Assembly: GCA_022843175.1 (NCBI GenBank)
Contig: JALHOE010000030.1
Coordinates: 1-58,414 of the forward strand
DNA length: 58,414 nt
Origin: Deltaproteobacteria bacterium
GTDB taxonomy: Bacteria > Myxococcota_A > Polyangia > Polyangiales > JADJMO01
Direction of reading: 5' to 3'
In this document: positions 26,077 through 34,698 of the stretch, piece after piece
Numbering within the stretch: the stretch's first letter is position 1
Layout of the letters: each line of letters begins with the position of its first letter
The notes under the pieces: generated by a model
Seen by the model: the letters and a program-made list of their open reading frames with translations, nothing else
Told to the model about the DNA's origin: nothing
Database searches by the model: none
Position numbers and translations under genes: made by a program

Positions 26077-27021
26077 CTATTCCCTGAGAAGATCGACCAC
26101 CCGATCGCCGTACGCGAAGGGGATCACCACCGATAGGGATGATGTGAGCCGGACCCTCGGCTCCACGGTGAGCTCGAACTGGGTGCGCGTTCCCGCCACC
26201 GGCTCCATCGGGAGCTCGGCGCTCGCCGTGCGGAGGCGGGGACGCTCGGTGTCGCGGAGCGCGCCACGCACCCGCACCACCAGCAAATCGGGCGCGGTCG
26301 CGCGGATCTCGAACGTCTCCTCGTTGAGGACCAGCGACCCGCGCTCGGTGAGGATGCCCTCGAGGTTGACGCCGCGCGCGATCCGCCGCGTCGAGCCCTG
26401 GGCGCGGCCGTCGCGGGCGCGCAACAGATCGTCGAAGGCGGCGCGCGCCGGCGCGAACAGCGCGACCAGCGCCGCGACGTCGGCCATGCGGTCGACGGTG
26501 TCGGAGGGCAGCTCGACGCCGCGCGAGAGCCAGAACAGCGTGCCACGGAACGGCGGCGCGATGTCCTCGAGGAGCGCGGCCCGCACGTCGTTGACCGAGA
26601 CCAGGCGATAGAGCACCTCTTCGGCCGCGTCGTCGAACGCGCGCACGTGCCGCTCCTGCTCGGCGGACCAGGGGAAGGTGTGACCGAGCAACGCGCTCGC
26701 ACCGCGCCGGATCTTCTCGACCTCGGTGCGACGCGCGAGGAGCCCCCGCAGGTGCTCGACGAGCGGGGCGGTCCGGCGAAAGCCGGGAGCGAGCGCGCGG
26801 AGGGCGCGAGCACCCTCGGACAGGTCGGAGAGATCGAGCGTCGGCAGATCGACGCGGATGTGTCGGAGCGCGCGGTCGTCGACGTCGGACTCGCGGAGCG
26901 CACCGGAGAGCGCGAGCTCGCCAGCGGCCCGCGCCGCGCGCCGCGCGAACTCGACCCGCTGCGCGCCCTCGCTGTTTCCTGCGCCCGCGATCGCGTCGCG
27001 CAGCTCGTCTCGGGGATCCAT
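26077..27021 (-). CDS. conserved-looking protein of unknown function coupled to tamB-like gene
   Basis: The product is 314 aa and starts at ATG 27021, whose A is shared with the TGA of the tamB-like gene (TGATG). It has no signal peptide or membrane span. The N-terminal ~200 residues look helical (RRAARAAGELALSGAL, GARALRALAPGF, RALLEDIAPPFRG), and the last ~90 are beta-rich (GSLVLNEETFEIRAT, LLVVRVRGALRD, TQFELTVEPRVRL). No family was recognised. Its place between tamB-like and ompA-like genes suggests an envelope-assembly role, but lack of a signal would keep it cytoplasmic or peripheral. Confidence 0.6.
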   Translation of the reverse strand: MDPRDELRDAIAGAGNSEGAQRVEFARRAARAAGELALSGALRESDVDDRALRHIRVDLPTLDLSDLSEGARALRALAPGFRRTAPLVEHLRGLLARRTEVEKIRRGASALLGHTFPWSAEQERHVRAFDDAAEEVLYRLVSVNDVRAALLEDIAPPFRGTLFWLSRGVELPSDTVDRMADVAALVALFAPARAAFDDLLRARDGRAQGSTRRIARGVNLEGILTERGSLVLNEETFEIRATAPDLLVVRVRGALRDTERPRLRTASAELPMEPVAGTRTQFELTVEPRVRLTSSLSVVIPFAYGDRVVDLLRE

Positions 27022-30000
27022 CAGTACCGATAGTGCCATAGCAGATCGACGAGCGTGCTCCCGGTGTCGCCGATGGTCGTCATCAACGACCACATCTTGT
27101 GGAAGCGCCATTCGATTCCAAAGGTTGTACGCGGCACCGTCTGCCCGATCGCCTGCGGGCCCATCCGGGCGCCCGCCGAGTTGTACGCCACCTCGAAGTA
27201 CACGCTGTCGTGCTGGTAGCCGCCCGAGTACCGGCCCGGGGCGAGCGACAGGCTCATCGAGGTCGGCAGCACCTTCTGCAGCTGCTTGCCCAGGATCGCG
27301 CCGGTCATCCCCTGCACGAGCGACGCGGTCTGCGCGGCGGCGCCCTTCTCGGCGGCCTGCTGCTGCCTCGCGCTGCCGGCGTCGCGGCGGCCGAGCACGA
27401 GGAGGCTCATGACCTCGCCCCGGCTGAGGCCGAGCGGCTGGCCGCTCTCGTCGAGCGCGGTGAACTGCACCTTGGGCGCGGAGAGGAAGCCGGTCACTCG
27501 GATCTGGACGATCGATCGATCCGGCGCCTGCCAGCGGAGCTCGACGTCGAGCCGGGGATCGAGCTCCTCGTTTCCCTGGAACGCGATGCGCGACTGCTGG
27601 ATGTAGAACCGTTTGCCCGCCACCTCGACCCAGCTCCGCTGCCGGAGATTGCTCGTGGGGTTCGCGTCGATCCGCACTTCGCCGGCGATCTTGGCGGGCC
27701 CGTCGACGAGGGCCGACGGGTTGCCGGTCACGGCGACGCGCAGGTCGTCGCGACGCACGAGGATCGGATGCGGGATGTGCACCGTCACCTTCATCGCCGT
27801 GCCCTTTCCCGGCGGCGGGGTCGGCTCGATCGGCGGACCGAGCGCCTGCGCCACGAGGATCGACGGATCCGCGTTCAGCGGCTGCACCGCCTTGCCAGCC
27901 TCGGGGGCGAGGTCGACCGTCATGTCGTCGAGCGTGATGTCGACGACCATCTGCGTGCGCTTGTCGGCGAGCGCGATCGTCTTGCCGTCGACGACGATGC
28001 TGCCGGTGAGGTCGCCGACCTTCACGCCCTCCGTGGCGAACGAGAGCCGCTTGGTGTCGAGCTGCCCGTGGAACCCGGTGGGCGTGAACCCATCGAGGGT
28101 CGCGTGCCCGGACAGCTTGGCGGTGCCGCCGGTGCGGCCGCGGAGCGCGAGCCTCGGCAATTCTATACGGTTGTTATGGAACTGGAGCTCCCCCTCGACG
28201 TGCTCCCAGCGCTCGCCGACCGCGTCGACGATCACCACGCCCTCGCGGAGCGTGAGCGAGCCCTCGGGCGCGCCGTCGAAGTGCCCGCTCGCGTTCTTGG
28301 TCACCTTCGCGGTGATGTGCGCGCTGAGCTTGCCGTCGAGCTTGTCGACCGCCGTCACGAACGGCTCCGCGAGCGCGAGGCGGAGATCCTTGGCGTCGAG
28401 CGTCGCCTCGATCGGCGCGCCGGTGGCGATGCTCGGCGACGCCGCGTTCTTCCACACGAGGGGGACGTGCAGCTTGCCGTCGAGCCCGGAGTCCTTGCCG
28501 TGCACCGCGACCTCGGCGTCCGCGGCCGTCTCGTTGACCTTCACCTTCAGGTACGTCTCGTCGAACACGACGTCGCCGACGGTGAGCTTGTCGACGTCGA
28601 TTCGACCGTCGACGGTCGCGGCCGGCGCGGCGGGATCGTGGATGTGGTCGATGTGCAGCTCGCCGCCCGCGCTGCCGCTGATCCCGCGGTCGACGAGCAG
28701 GAGATCGAGCGGCAGTTTGTCGAGCTTGGCGTCGAGCTTCGCGGTCCACGGGACGACGCCGCCGGCGAGCAGATCCTTCGCAAGGACCCTCACCTCGGCG
28801 TCGAGCGAGAGCATCGTCTGCTCCGGCGCCCGCCGTCCGACGACGGTGGTCAAGAGCTTCGCCAGCGCGCCGTCGTACGTGAGCGTGACGTCGGCGTCGT
28901 GCACCGTGCCGGCGGCCGAGCCGATGTCCTCGATGCGTGCGCGGAGCTCGATCCGGGGCGCTCCGAGCGTGCCCTCGCCGTGACCCGCGAGGCCCAGCTT
29001 GCCGTGCACCGGGAACAGCTTGGCGATGGACTTCGGGTAATGATCGACGTCGCGCGGGGCGGCGACCACGTCGAAGATCAGGGGCAGGTCGGCGAGCGCG
29101 TGGGTCGCGTTCGTGATCTTGTTCCAGGTCCCTGCCGTCCCGGCGTGGAGCGCGAGCAGCGGGCCCTTGTCGTCGCGCGCCTCCCCGACGGCGTACAGCT
29201 TCAGCGGTTTGTCGGTGCGGACGCCGCCGTCCTCGTCGTGCTCGCCCTCGAGCGCGGCGCGCAGGCGGAGCTCGATCCCCTCGAGGCGCGTCGCGCCCGA
29301 GAGCACCGCGAGCCCGTGGGTGTCGAACGAGAGCCAGCCGGTCGGCGGCCCGCCGCCGGCGCGTCGCTCGAGGTGTCCGTCGACGTCGACGAGGCCCGCG
29401 AGCTGCGGCGGCGGCGCGTGGGGCGAACGCTTGGCGAGGAACGCGGAGACCTTCGCCAGATCGACGCTCGGGATTCGTAGATCGACGTGCCCCGCGGCGC
29501 CCGCCCACGACTTCGGATCGTCGATGCGCCCGGTCGCGAGCGCGCCGCCGTGGAGCCCGACGCTGATCAGCTCCTTGATCGAGATCCCGACGTCGCCGAG
29601 GACGAGCCGATCCTCGACGTCGACGTCGATGTGGGCGCTGACGTCGCCGACGCTCGGCAGCGAGCCGTTGTCGAGATCGAGCGCGAGGTGACCGGTCAGG
29701 TACGGCGTGGCCGCCGTCGGAACCTTCGGCGCGCGCGGCGCGTCGTCGGCCAGTCGGAGGATCCCGGTCTCGCTCCCGTCGACGAGGTTCTTCCGCGCGA
29801 TCGTGGCGAGCCGACTCTCGAGCTTCAGCGTGCCGCGAATCCCGAGATCTTCGAGCCCGGCGCCGTGCATCAGCTGAGCGAGATCGAGCGGCGTCGACGC
29901 GGCGTTGAGCGTGATTTTATGCCGCTTCGGATCGTAGGCGGCGTCGAGCCGGAGGCCGCCCGCCGTCGACGACATGCGGAGCCCGGACACCGCGAGCGCG

Positions 30001-31868
30001 CCGCCGCTGAGCGTGACCTCTTTGACCTCGAGCTCCGCGACGAACGCGCCCCGATCGACGTGGAGCTTGGTGCCGACGACGCGCGCGCCGGTCGCCGTCG
30101 GCGTGAGGTGGGTCGAGAGCGCGAGGTGCTGACCGGCGTCGGTCGAGAGCTTGCCGGTCACCGCGACGAGCTTCGGGGTGCCCGCGACCCGCACGTCGAC
30201 GTCGTGGAGGCGGAAGGGGTTCTTGTCTCCCGGCGAGAGCACGAGTTGATGCGCGGCGACCGCGGCCACGAACTTCGGCTCGGCGACGGTGCCCTCGGCC
30301 TGCAGCGCGACGGCGCCGTCCGGCATCGCGACGGACGGGTGGTGGAGACCGAGCGCGTGCGCGCGCGCGGTGAGGGCGAAGGTCTGCTTGCCGAGGTCGA
30401 CGTCGACCGCGCCCTCGAGATCGACCCGCCCCTTGAGCGGCTGCCGATGGAGCGTGTGCAGCTCCTCCACCGCGGGGACGCTCGCGGCGACCGTCGCGTG
30501 CGCGGTGCCGTCGCTGCCGTGCTGCTCGATGTGGAAGCCCACGTCGGCCGTCGCGCGACCGAGACCCGCGTGGAGGGAGCCCGTCGCCTCGAGCGCCCTG
30601 TCGGGCCTGATCAGCGCGCGCGCGTCGACGTGCAGCGTGCCCGCCCGGCCGGCGAGCGCGGTCGAGCCCTCGCCGCCGAGCGTCAGCTCGGTCCCGCGCT
30701 CGGTCGTGCGCGCGTGCGCCACGAGCTCGGTGGAGACCGAGAGCGACGGTCCACCGAACAGCGTCGGGTCGAACCCGCGCAGGGAGAGCGCGGCGTCCGT
30801 GTTGAGCGCTGTGAGGTCGGTGCGCGCGTCGAGCCACACGGTTCCGTGGCCGAGCGTCGCGCCGCCGTGGACCTCCGCGTACTGCAGGGTGCCGGACAGG
30901 TCCGCCGCGAGGGAGAGCGGGACGGGCAGGGGAGGGAGGCCGCCGGTGAACGCCGCGAGCGCCGCCGGCGTGAGCTCGGGCGCTTCGATTCGCGCGTGGT
31001 AGGTGCGCTCGTCGCTGGTCGCGGTGATCGTGGCCCGCGCGCCCGAGGTGGCCACGCGGATCCGCAGCCGATCGACGAGCACGGGTAGATCGCCCTCGGC
31101 GGCGTGGGTGGGCATCCGGAGCGCGCCGTCGACGTCGATGGCGATGGACGAGGGGAGGGCGCCCGCGATCGGCGCGACGTGGACGGAGATGCGCGGCGCG
31201 GTGAGCGTGGTCGCGTCGGGCGCGAGCGCGACCGAGAGCTTCTCGACCTCGCCGTGGGCGTCGATCCATCGGCCACCCGCCTCGCCGAACACGTGGATCG
31301 CACCGACGTCGATCGTGGCGATCGACAGGCGCAGCGTCGACGGCGTCTTCTCGCCCGGCCCCTTCGCGGGCATCGGCGCGCTCGCGGCGACCGCGTCGAG
31401 CAGCGTCGGTGCGCCCTCGCTGTTGGGGATCAGCGCGACGTTGATCCGCTCGATGGTCGCGGAATCGATCACCACCGTCGTCCGGCCGAGGAGCGCCCGC
31501 GCGATGGAGCTCACGTTGTAGCGAGCCCGGGCGCCGTACACCGACAGCACCGGGCGGCCGCTCGGATCGCGGAGCGTGAGCTCGCCGATCTCGAGCGCGC
31601 GCGGTGAGATCTTGTCGATCGAGACGATGTCGACGCGGCCGCGGAGCTCCCTCGACGCCGCGTCGCTGGCGAGCGCCGCGACGGCCCGGCGCGCCGCGGG
31701 CACGTTGAGGTGGAGGAGCAGCGCCGTCACGAATGACGACACAAACACCGTCGACAAGCCCAACCCAGCCGCGAGCCCGAGCGCGTAGCGGGCGGCGCGT
31801 CCGCGCCTCCTCGGTGGCTCCGGCTGTGGTGGCGTCGTGCTCGGAGGAGCCGGTGGTGTGGAGCGCAT
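27021..31868 (-). CDS. translocation/assembly module TamB (DUF490) protein
   Basis: The product is 1615 aa from ATG 31868; a GTG at 31952 is possible but would start flush against a perfect hairpin. A Pro/Arg-rich cytoplasmic N-terminus precedes one membrane anchor (YALGLAAGLGLSTVFVSSF). The long middle is repetitive amphipathic beta-sheet of the AsmA/VPS13-like type. The C-terminal ~300 residues are the TamB domain: VEVAGKRFYIQQSRIAFQG, ELRWQAPDRSIVQI, LLVLGRRD and an aromatic end WHYRY. Such proteins span the periplasm and move phospholipid or help insert outer membrane proteins with an Omp85 partner, here the gene just upstream. Confidence 0.88.
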   Translation of the reverse strand: MRSTPPAPPSTTPPQPEPPRRRGRAARYALGLAAGLGLSTVFVSSFVTALLLHLNVPAARRAVAALASDAASRELRGRVDIVSIDKISPRALEIGELTLRDPSGRPVLSVYGARARYNVSSIARALLGRTTVVIDSATIERINVALIPNSEGAPTLLDAVAASAPMPAKGPGEKTPSTLRLSIATIDVGAIHVFGEAGGRWIDAHGEVEKLSVALAPDATTLTAPRISVHVAPIAGALPSSIAIDVDGALRMPTHAAEGDLPVLVDRLRIRVATSGARATITATSDERTYHARIEAPELTPAALAAFTGGLPPLPVPLSLAADLSGTLQYAEVHGGATLGHGTVWLDARTDLTALNTDAALSLRGFDPTLFGGPSLSVSTELVAHARTTERGTELTLGGEGSTALAGRAGTLHVDARALIRPDRALEATGSLHAGLGRATADVGFHIEQHGSDGTAHATVAASVPAVEELHTLHRQPLKGRVDLEGAVDVDLGKQTFALTARAHALGLHHPSVAMPDGAVALQAEGTVAEPKFVAAVAAHQLVLSPGDKNPFRLHDVDVRVAGTPKLVAVTGKLSTDAGQHLALSTHLTPTATGARVVGTKLHVDRGAFVAELEVKEVTLSGGALAVSGLRMSSTAGGLRLDAAYDPKRHKITLNAASTPLDLAQLMHGAGLEDLGIRGTLKLESRLATIARKNLVDGSETGILRLADDAPRAPKVPTAATPYLTGHLALDLDNGSLPSVGDVSAHIDVDVEDRLVLGDVGISIKELISVGLHGGALATGRIDDPKSWAGAAGHVDLRIPSVDLAKVSAFLAKRSPHAPPPQLAGLVDVDGHLERRAGGGPPTGWLSFDTHGLAVLSGATRLEGIELRLRAALEGEHDEDGGVRTDKPLKLYAVGEARDDKGPLLALHAGTAGTWNKITNATHALADLPLIFDVVAAPRDVDHYPKSIAKLFPVHGKLGLAGHGEGTLGAPRIELRARIEDIGSAAGTVHDADVTLTYDGALAKLLTTVVGRRAPEQTMLSLDAEVRVLAKDLLAGGVVPWTAKLDAKLDKLPLDLLLVDRGISGSAGGELHIDHIHDPAAPAATVDGRIDVDKLTVGDVVFDETYLKVKVNETAADAEVAVHGKDSGLDGKLHVPLVWKNAASPSIATGAPIEATLDAKDLRLALAEPFVTAVDKLDGKLSAHITAKVTKNASGHFDGAPEGSLTLREGVVIVDAVGERWEHVEGELQFHNNRIELPRLALRGRTGGTAKLSGHATLDGFTPTGFHGQLDTKRLSFATEGVKVGDLTGSIVVDGKTIALADKRTQMVVDITLDDMTVDLAPEAGKAVQPLNADPSILVAQALGPPIEPTPPPGKGTAMKVTVHIPHPILVRRDDLRVAVTGNPSALVDGPAKIAGEVRIDANPTSNLRQRSWVEVAGKRFYIQQSRIAFQGNEELDPRLDVELRWQAPDRSIVQIRVTGFLSAPKVQFTALDESGQPLGLSRGEVMSLLVLGRRDAGSARQQQAAEKGAAAQTASLVQGMTGAILGKQLQKVLPTSMSLSLAPGRYSGGYQHDSVYFEVAYNSAGARMGPQAIGQTVPRTTFGIEWRFHKMWSLMTTIGDTGSTLVDLLWHYRY

Positions 31869-31952
31869 CGACGGGCGTGATTCGAGGGAGTCGAGGTCGG
31901 GATGCGATCGCCGCAGGGATTGGCCCGGAAACCCCGGCGAAGACGCGCTCAC

Positions 31953-31974
31953 GCCGCTTGCTCCAGCAAGCGGC
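31953..31974. terminator. perfect hairpin between tamA-like and tamB-like genes
   Basis: GCCGCTTGCT and AGCAAGCGGC form a 10-bp perfect stem with a 2-nt CC loop, beginning 9 bp after the tamA-like stop. It may attenuate transcription into tamB or protect mRNA. No U-tract follows. Confidence 0.5.
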
Positions 31975-31982
31975 GGGCCGCG

Positions 31983-34070
31983 CTAGAACGCTTCGCCGAC
32001 GCTGAGGTGCAGCGCGTACGGCCCCTTGATGCCCAGATTGAAGGGCCGCGGCTCCTCGCGCGGATCGAGCGAGCCGCCGATGCGTTGCGCGAACGGCAGC
32101 CGATAGCCGAAGTCCATGCGCACCGGCCCGACCGGCGTCATGTAGCGGAGGCCGGGGCCCACCGACAGGTGCGGGTAGTCGAGGCGAAGGTCGAACCGTC
32201 GTCGGGAGATATCGCTCGCGTCCATGAACAGCACGCCGGAGATCGGCCCGCCGATGTCGAAGCGCAGCTCCAACGAGCTCTCCCACATCGACGCGCCGCC
32301 GACGACGACGGAGCACTCCTGATCGCGCTCGATCGGCGTGAGCACGCCGTTGACGAGGTCGACCTGGCAGTCGCGGAGCCCGACCGACCGCGTCGGGTAG
32401 CCGCGGTTGCCGATCGCGCCGCCGGAGTAGAACGCGCGCCACGCCGGCGTCGCGCCGGTCTTGTCGAACGGATCGTCGCGGGTGCGAACCTCGTCGACGT
32501 AGATCGACTCGCTCGGGTTGGTCGGTCGCGGCGTCTTCTTCTTCGGTTCGCGGACGTCGTAGCTGTGCGGCAAGAGGAAGCCGGTTGTGAACCGAAACGC
32601 GAGGATCAAGCCCTTGGCGAGGGAGCCGTACATGCGGATCTCGGGCTGGATGCGAAGGTCGCCGAAGTCGCCGCCGATCGCCTTGGCGGCCATCCCGTAC
32701 TGGAACGAGAGCGTCGCGAAGTAGCCCGTGGTCGGCTTGAGCAGATCGTCGCGCGCGTCGATGGTGGTCAGCAGCTCGAGGTACCCGAGCGTCGAGTTGA
32801 ACGCGTTGGGCGGCAGCTCGAACCCGGCGTACGGAGCGGCGATCTGGAACGCCTTTCGGTAGAACAGGCCGCCGTAGACGATCCCGGCGAAGCGGCGATC
32901 GACGCCGACGGTGCCCATCGCGGTGGTGACGCGGTACTCGTTGACCGGATCGGGCAAGAGGCCGCCGCTCACGCCGACGACGCCGGCCAAGCGCGACTCG
33001 AGGAACCCGGGCTGGCGCAGCTCGGTGCTCGCGAGCACGCCGGGCCGCACCGCCCCGAACGCGAAGAAGCCGCCGCGGGTGATGAGCATCGGGCGCAGCT
33101 CGACGCGGAAGTTGCGGAGGCCGCCGAGGAAGTTGCGGTGCTCCCAACCGACCGTGACGTGCACGTCGTTGCGGAGCGGATCGATGAGGACCCCGGGCCC
33201 GGCCTTGACCCGGCGGAGCTTCGTCTCGGTGAGCGCGACCTTCACAGGGATCACCGTCGCGTTCGCGTCGGTGAGATCGGGCTCGAAGTCGACGGTGTCG
33301 AACGTGCCGAGATCGAACAGCGCGTTCTGCGCCGCGCGCATGGTGCGCGTGGAGTATTCGTCACCGGGCGCGATCGCGAGGATGCGCCGCACCCACGACT
33401 CGTCGAGCTCGCGGAGGCCGGTGAGGGTGATCTTGCCGAACCTGCACTGGGGGCCGGGGCGGACCTCCGCGTGCACCACGGCCTCGTGCTTGACGAGGTC
33501 GATGTCGGCGCCGATGGTCACCGCCGCGTGGGCGTAGCCCTCGTCGGTGAGCGCCTGCTCCACGGCGGCGCCGCTCGCGCGATAGAGCTCTTCGTCGAAG
33601 TGCTCGCCGGGGGCGAGCTTCCACGCTGCGCTGAATCGACGCCGCACCGTCTCGGGCAGGTTGCCGAGCCCGGTGACCTGCACCCGGGCGAGGCGCACCG
33701 GCGGTCCCTCCTCGACGACGATCTGCACGCGGACCGACCGGTCATCCTTGCGCAGCACGCGGCCGGCGCGCGCGCGGGCCTCGTAGAAGCCGCGCGCCTG
33801 GTAGTAGCGCTCGATGCGCTGCAGATCCTTCTCGAGGGTGATCGGATCGTAGAGCCCGTAGTCGACCCACCATAGGCGCGTGATCCCGAGCAATTTGGTC
33901 GTCGGCTCGCTCGCGATCGCGCCCCGGAGGTCTGTGGCGTCGACCTGGTCGGTCCCGTCGATCGTGATCTTGTCGAGCGCGGTGGCGCCCGCGGGGAGCG
34001 TGGCCGGACAACCGAGCAGGAACGATGCGCAGGCGAGCGCTGGCAAGAGCGATACCCATCGCGTCATCAT
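31983..34070 (-). CDS. Omp85-family outer membrane protein (TamA/BamA-like)
   Basis: The product is 695 aa from the first of two ATGs at 34070. The signal-like N-terminus ends LLGC and could be a lipobox, which is unusual for Omp85. Residues ~30-320 look like POTRA domains (ITIDGTDQVDATDLRGAI, RVQVTGLGNLPETV, KITLTGLRELDESW). The barrel covers ~330-695 with GNRGYP in the position of the conserved L6 RGF/Y motif and a closing GVLFMDASDIS and MDFGYRLPF. Followed 114 bp later by the tamB-like gene, it most likely is the outer membrane partner of a TAM-type complex rather than the housekeeping BamA. Confidence 0.85.
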   Translation of the reverse strand: MMTRWVSLLPALACASFLLGCPATLPAGATALDKITIDGTDQVDATDLRGAIASEPTTKLLGITRLWWVDYGLYDPITLEKDLQRIERYYQARGFYEARARAGRVLRKDDRSVRVQIVVEEGPPVRLARVQVTGLGNLPETVRRRFSAAWKLAPGEHFDEELYRASGAAVEQALTDEGYAHAAVTIGADIDLVKHEAVVHAEVRPGPQCRFGKITLTGLRELDESWVRRILAIAPGDEYSTRTMRAAQNALFDLGTFDTVDFEPDLTDANATVIPVKVALTETKLRRVKAGPGVLIDPLRNDVHVTVGWEHRNFLGGLRNFRVELRPMLITRGGFFAFGAVRPGVLASTELRQPGFLESRLAGVVGVSGGLLPDPVNEYRVTTAMGTVGVDRRFAGIVYGGLFYRKAFQIAAPYAGFELPPNAFNSTLGYLELLTTIDARDDLLKPTTGYFATLSFQYGMAAKAIGGDFGDLRIQPEIRMYGSLAKGLILAFRFTTGFLLPHSYDVREPKKKTPRPTNPSESIYVDEVRTRDDPFDKTGATPAWRAFYSGGAIGNRGYPTRSVGLRDCQVDLVNGVLTPIERDQECSVVVGGASMWESSLELRFDIGGPISGVLFMDASDISRRRFDLRLDYPHLSVGPGLRYMTPVGPVRMDFGYRLPFAQRIGGSLDPREEPRPFNLGIKGPYALHLSVGEAF

Positions 34071-34158
34071 TCCGACTCGGGTCGCTTGGACTCCTCCCCG
34101 ACCGCCTGCGTTGCGGAAAAAAGTCACCTGAGCGCTGCCGCCCGGTACCCTCGACCCC

Positions 34159-34698
34159 ATGGCAGGTGACGACACGGAGCCCGGGCGCAGGACGTTTCTC
34201 GCGGTCGCCGCGGCAGGGGGCTGCGTCATCGCCGGCGCGGTCGGAGCGCCCGCGCTCGGCTTCGTCGGTGCACCCGCGATGGCGGCCGGCTCCGGCGGCC
34301 TGCGCTTCGTGGTGGGCAAGCTCGACGATCTCGACGTCGGCGTCCCCAAGAAGTTCGCGATCGTCGGCGACCAGGTCGACGCCTGGACGCGCGCGCCCAG
34401 GCGCAAGCTCGGCTCGGTGTGGCTCGAGCGGACGGCCGACCGCGAGGTGCGCGCGCTGAACGTGACGTGCCCGCACCTCGGGTGCGCGATCGACGTGGTG
34501 GCGGACGGCGCGGGCAAGCCCACGGGATACAACTGCCCGTGCCACGACTCCAACTTCGAATTGAGCGGCAAGCGCGGGGAGGGCCCATCGCCGCGGGACA
34601 TGGATCCGCTCCCCGTCGAGATCGCCGCCGACGGCACGCTCACGGTCACCTTCAAGCGCTTTCGCATCGGCACCGAGAGCCGCGAAGAGGTCGGATGA
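34159..34698 (+). CDS. Rieske iron-sulfur protein of a cytochrome bc-type complex
   Basis: The 179-aa protein begins with a Tat-like segment (GRRTFLAVAAAGG) and one hydrophobic anchor. The Rieske cluster motifs are CPHLGC and CPCHDSNF, which provide two Cys and two His ligands to a 2Fe-2S centre. It would pass electrons from quinol to cytochrome c in the periplasm. The stop overlaps the cytochrome b start as ATGA (34695-34698). Confidence 0.93.
   Translation: MAGDDTEPGRRTFLAVAAAGGCVIAGAVGAPALGFVGAPAMAAGSGGLRFVVGKLDDLDVGVPKKFAIVGDQVDAWTRAPRRKLGSVWLERTADREVRALNVTCPHLGCAIDVVADGAGKPTGYNCPCHDSNFELSGKRGEGPSPRDMDPLPVEIAADGTLTVTFKRFRIGTESREEVG

Noticed and set aside
31868-31952. Start of the TamB-like gene at GTG 31952
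   Set aside because: That start is flush with a perfect hairpin and adds a segment without signal features. ATG 31868 is kept, with moderate confidence.
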